Part shown: positions 6,598-8,285 of the stretch, piece by piece
How positions within the stretch are numbered: the first letter of the stretch is position 1
Layout of the letters: each line of letters starts with the position of its first letter
Assembly: GCA_014804495.1 (NCBI GenBank)
Contig: JAAUZS010000063.1
Span: forward strand, 41,485 to 49,769
Length of the DNA stretch: 8,285 bases
Source: Lachnospiraceae bacterium
GTDB lineage: Bacteria > Bacillota > Clostridia > Lachnospirales > Lachnospiraceae
Direction: 5' to 3'
The notes under the pieces: model-generated
Databases searched by the model: none
Told to the model about the DNA's origin: nothing
Seen by the model: the letters and a program-made list of their open reading frames with translations, nothing else
Made by a program: the position numbers and the translations under genes

Positions 6598-6644
6598 ATA
6601 AATCCTCCATTCTTATTTTTCACGAAATAACTTGATTTTGTCTA

Positions 6645-6653
6645 AGTATAACA
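6645..6653 (-). promoter_or_regulatory. Extended -10 promoter for the asp23-nusB-xseA cluster
   Basis: On the minus strand TGTTATACT gives an extended -10 element (TG, one base, TATACT) that differs from the consensus TATAAT at one position. No good TTGACA-like -35 box stands 16-18 bases upstream, which is tolerated with an extended -10. Transcription would start around 6637, about 40 bases before the asp23 start codon. It is the only convincing promoter I found in the window and probably drives the genes as far as nadK. Confidence 0.55.
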
Positions 6654-6683
6654 AAATTTATGTTTTTTGCATAGTACCGCATT

Positions 6684-6698
6684 GCATAAATCTTATGC
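6684..6698. other. Short hairpin after the transglutaminase-like gene
   Basis: GCATAAATCTTATGC is a perfect 6-bp stem with a 3-base loop, 9 bases beyond the stop codon at 6708. On the minus strand no U-tract follows, so it is a poor terminator for that gene. On the plus strand TGTTTTATTT follows, but no plus-strand gene lies here. It may protect the 3' end of the upstream mRNA or mean nothing. Confidence 0.3.
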
Positions 6699-6707
6699 TG
6701 TTTTATT

Positions 6708-8000
6708 TCATAACCAAAAACTCATACTGTACTGTTCATCGCTGTCAGTATAAGAAACAATTCCCTCCGGGCAGTCCAGATAATTAAAGATTTCCTGATT
6801 GTTAATGAGCTTCTCGTACATTTCATCGTAAACTTCCTTTGAAGCGCATTTCAAAGTGACATAAGCGCTGCCCTTATCATAACCGTCGTTAAAAATTCCA
6901 GCCAGTTTTTCTTCATCAACTTCCGTAAAATAAAGCCCTTCCCTGACATAGTAATTAGCATCCATTGAAGTACACTGCGGCAGTTCTACAACATTATCAA
7001 TTATATGGGTTGCCGCAATCTGGTCTGTCGTTACGCATAAATAATCATAATTGATTGCCGGCACCTTCTGCTCCGGAAAGACTTCCTCACCACTCTCTGT
7101 CCGGTAAGAGGCATCGCCCCACGTTGTATCAACATAATACCAGTTTCCGTCAATCTTTACCAGATTCCATGCATGTCCTTCTCCTGATGACACTCTTCCC
7201 AATACCAGCTCAGCACACATTCCTGCCTGCTGCAGTAAATACTGGGTTGCCTTCGCATATCCCTGACATACTGACCTGCCATCCGTAAAAACAGAGCAGA
7301 TATTCTGGTTGTCTTTTACCGACGCATCATATTCCGTATGTTCAATCAAATACTCATAGATATATTTGACCTTTTCATACTCATCAGCGCCCTCAGGGAT
7401 TCCTGCGAGGCATTGGTTTACATAATTTTTTATTAAAGCCTGCTTTTTTTCCACTTCTTCCTTATCCATGCTATAGGTTCCGGTGAACGTAAGTTTCTTC
7501 GGAATATCCGCCAATGTATACTGTGTATAGCTATATCCGCTAACATAAAATATTTCCGGATGGTCATTCAATACACATTGGAAAATATGTGATACTTCAC
7601 TATTATCAAGACTGGAAAGCTCTACATTTTCCTCAAACTCTAAAAGCGAAAACAAAATCTCCAAATAGACATTCTGTCCTTCTTTCGTCAACTGATTATA
7701 AGCATAAGCATCTGCAAGCTTCTCCTGTAAATAAAACTTCTCATCTGCTGATTCTTTCGCTACAAGGATTCCTTCATCCTCATGAATCTGAACAGTCCGG
7801 CCGGACGCCATATAACCGCCGTCTGTTTCTACGATTTCCGTTTCGCTTTCCGAAACGCCCGTTTCCGCATTCAAAAAACCAAGTACATCCGACGATAATA
7901 TTTCCTGCACAATATCAGGGTCAGCAGCATAAAGCAGACATCCGCCGACTACCATCACACTAATTAAACCGACCAGTCGTGAAAAAAAAGACTTTTTCAT
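6708..8000 (-). CDS. Exported transglutaminase-like domain protein
   Basis: The protein has 430 residues and a transglutaminase-core (papain-like) domain. The catalytic triad is visible: Cys245 in SVCQGYAKATQYLL, His276 in GEGHAWNLVKI and Asp291 in WYYVDTTWGD. The segment EYEKVKYIYEYLIEHTEYD (207-225) before it is the usual lead-in helix. The N-terminus is MKKSFFSR followed by a hydrophobic stretch (about 9-24), so the protein is exported. VGGC at 18-21 is a weak lipobox and Ala25/Ala26 a possible signal-peptidase site; anchored and secreted forms are both possible. Residues 45-75 are acidic and low in complexity, like a linker. The roughly 140 residues after the core match nothing I recognise. 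Substrate and reaction (peptidase, amidase or cross-linking) are unknown. The start is fixed by an in-frame stop just upstream, but GAGGTG is about 14 bases away, predicting weak translation. The gene lies 18 bp after prfC. Confidence 0.88.
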   Translation of the reverse strand: MKKSFFSRLVGLISVMVVGGCLLYAADPDIVQEILSSDVLGFLNAETGVSESETEIVETDGGYMASGRTVQIHEDEGILVAKESADEKFYLQEKLADAYAYNQLTKEGQNVYLEILFSLLEFEENVELSSLDNSEVSHIFQCVLNDHPEIFYVSGYSYTQYTLADIPKKLTFTGTYSMDKEEVEKKQALIKNYVNQCLAGIPEGADEYEKVKYIYEYLIEHTEYDASVKDNQNICSVFTDGRSVCQGYAKATQYLLQQAGMCAELVLGRVSSGEGHAWNLVKIDGNWYYVDTTWGDASYRTESGEEVFPEQKVPAINYDYLCVTTDQIAATHIIDNVVELPQCTSMDANYYVREGLYFTEVDEEKLAGIFNDGYDKGSAYVTLKCASKEVYDEMYEKLINNQEIFNYLDCPEGIVSYTDSDEQYSMSFWL

Positions 8001-8018
8001 ATTATGAGCTTAGTCACC

Positions 8019-8285
8019 TCAATTCCTGCCAAATTCGGAGAGTATCAGTCCGTCATTTCTGTCCTCCGTCATTTTTATGCTCCACGGATTGACAAACAGA
8101 AGCAGCGGATTCCCCTTTAAATCCTTGATTTTCTTCATATCCGAAGTTCCGCTCAGCTTGTCCAGATCAATATCTTTATTCTCAATCCATCTGATATGCT
8201 CATACGGAAGGTTATCTAACCTTATCTCTACATTATATTCATTCTCCAGACGATATTTTAATACATCAAACTGTAAAACTCCGAC
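8019..8285 (-). CDS. prfC: Peptide chain release factor 3, C-terminal end (cut by window edge)
   Basis: Release factor 3 is the GTPase that removes RF1 or RF2 from the ribosome after peptide release. Only the last 88 codons are in the window. They begin VGVLQFDVLKYRLENEYNV, the strongly conserved motif in the C-terminal domain of RF3, and continue with LPYEHIRWI and LLLFVNPWSIKMTEDRN, which fit the family's C-terminal end. The GTPase domain lies outside the window. Other translational GTPases have different C-terminal ends, which makes RF3 the best call. The stop codon TGA at 8021-8019 is followed 18 bp later by the transglutaminase-like gene on the same strand, so the two could share a transcript. 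Confidence 0.9.
   Translation of the reverse strand, partial: VGVLQFDVLKYRLENEYNVEIRLDNLPYEHIRWIENKDIDLDKLSGTSDMKKIKDLKGNPLLLFVNPWSIKMTEDRNDGLILSEFGRN

Overview
The window carries the conserved chromosomal cluster asp23-nusB-xseA-xseB-ispA-dxs-tlyA-nadK, all on the minus strand, preceded by a transglutaminase-like gene and the 3' end of prfC. This gene order, the moderate G+C content and the protein styles (short XseA, type-II farnesyl diphosphate synthase, Asp23 beside NusB) point to a Gram-positive anaerobe of the Clostridia, most likely Lachnospiraceae. That assignment rests on recognition, not on a search.

Layout, in the direction of transcription (high to low coordinates): the last 88 codons of release factor 3 (8285-8019); a secreted or membrane-anchored transglutaminase-like protein (8000-6708); a 110-bp gap with a small hairpin and a good extended -10 promoter; asp23 (6597-6214); nusB (6195-5800); xseA (5788-4574); a 387-bp gap without genes; xseB (4186-3956); ispA (3966-3064, overlapping xseB); dxs (3030-1165); tlyA (1149-241); and the first 60 codons of nadK (182-1), cut by the window edge. 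Spacings inside the cluster are tight except at xseA/xseB.

The genes cover several housekeeping tasks: transcription antitermination (NusB), exonuclease VII (XseA large subunit, XseB small subunit), the start of the MEP isoprenoid pathway (Dxs) and prenyl chain elongation (IspA), rRNA 2'-O-methylation (TlyA) and NADP supply (NadK; Dxr, the next MEP enzyme, uses NADPH). Transcription probably starts at the promoter upstream of asp23.

The least ordinary part is the xseA-xseB gap. It holds a 202-bp, almost wholly self-complementary element (4216-4417) with equal-length 49-nt inverted arms, flanked by a perfect 15-bp direct repeat. This looks like a MITE-type insertion with a target duplication. 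A second long palindrome (4466-4544) lies beside it and shares an 8-mer with the first. Together they separate two genes whose products assemble in unequal amounts. I found no CRISPR array, tRNA, rRNA or transposase, and no evidence for a wholly new multi-gene system.
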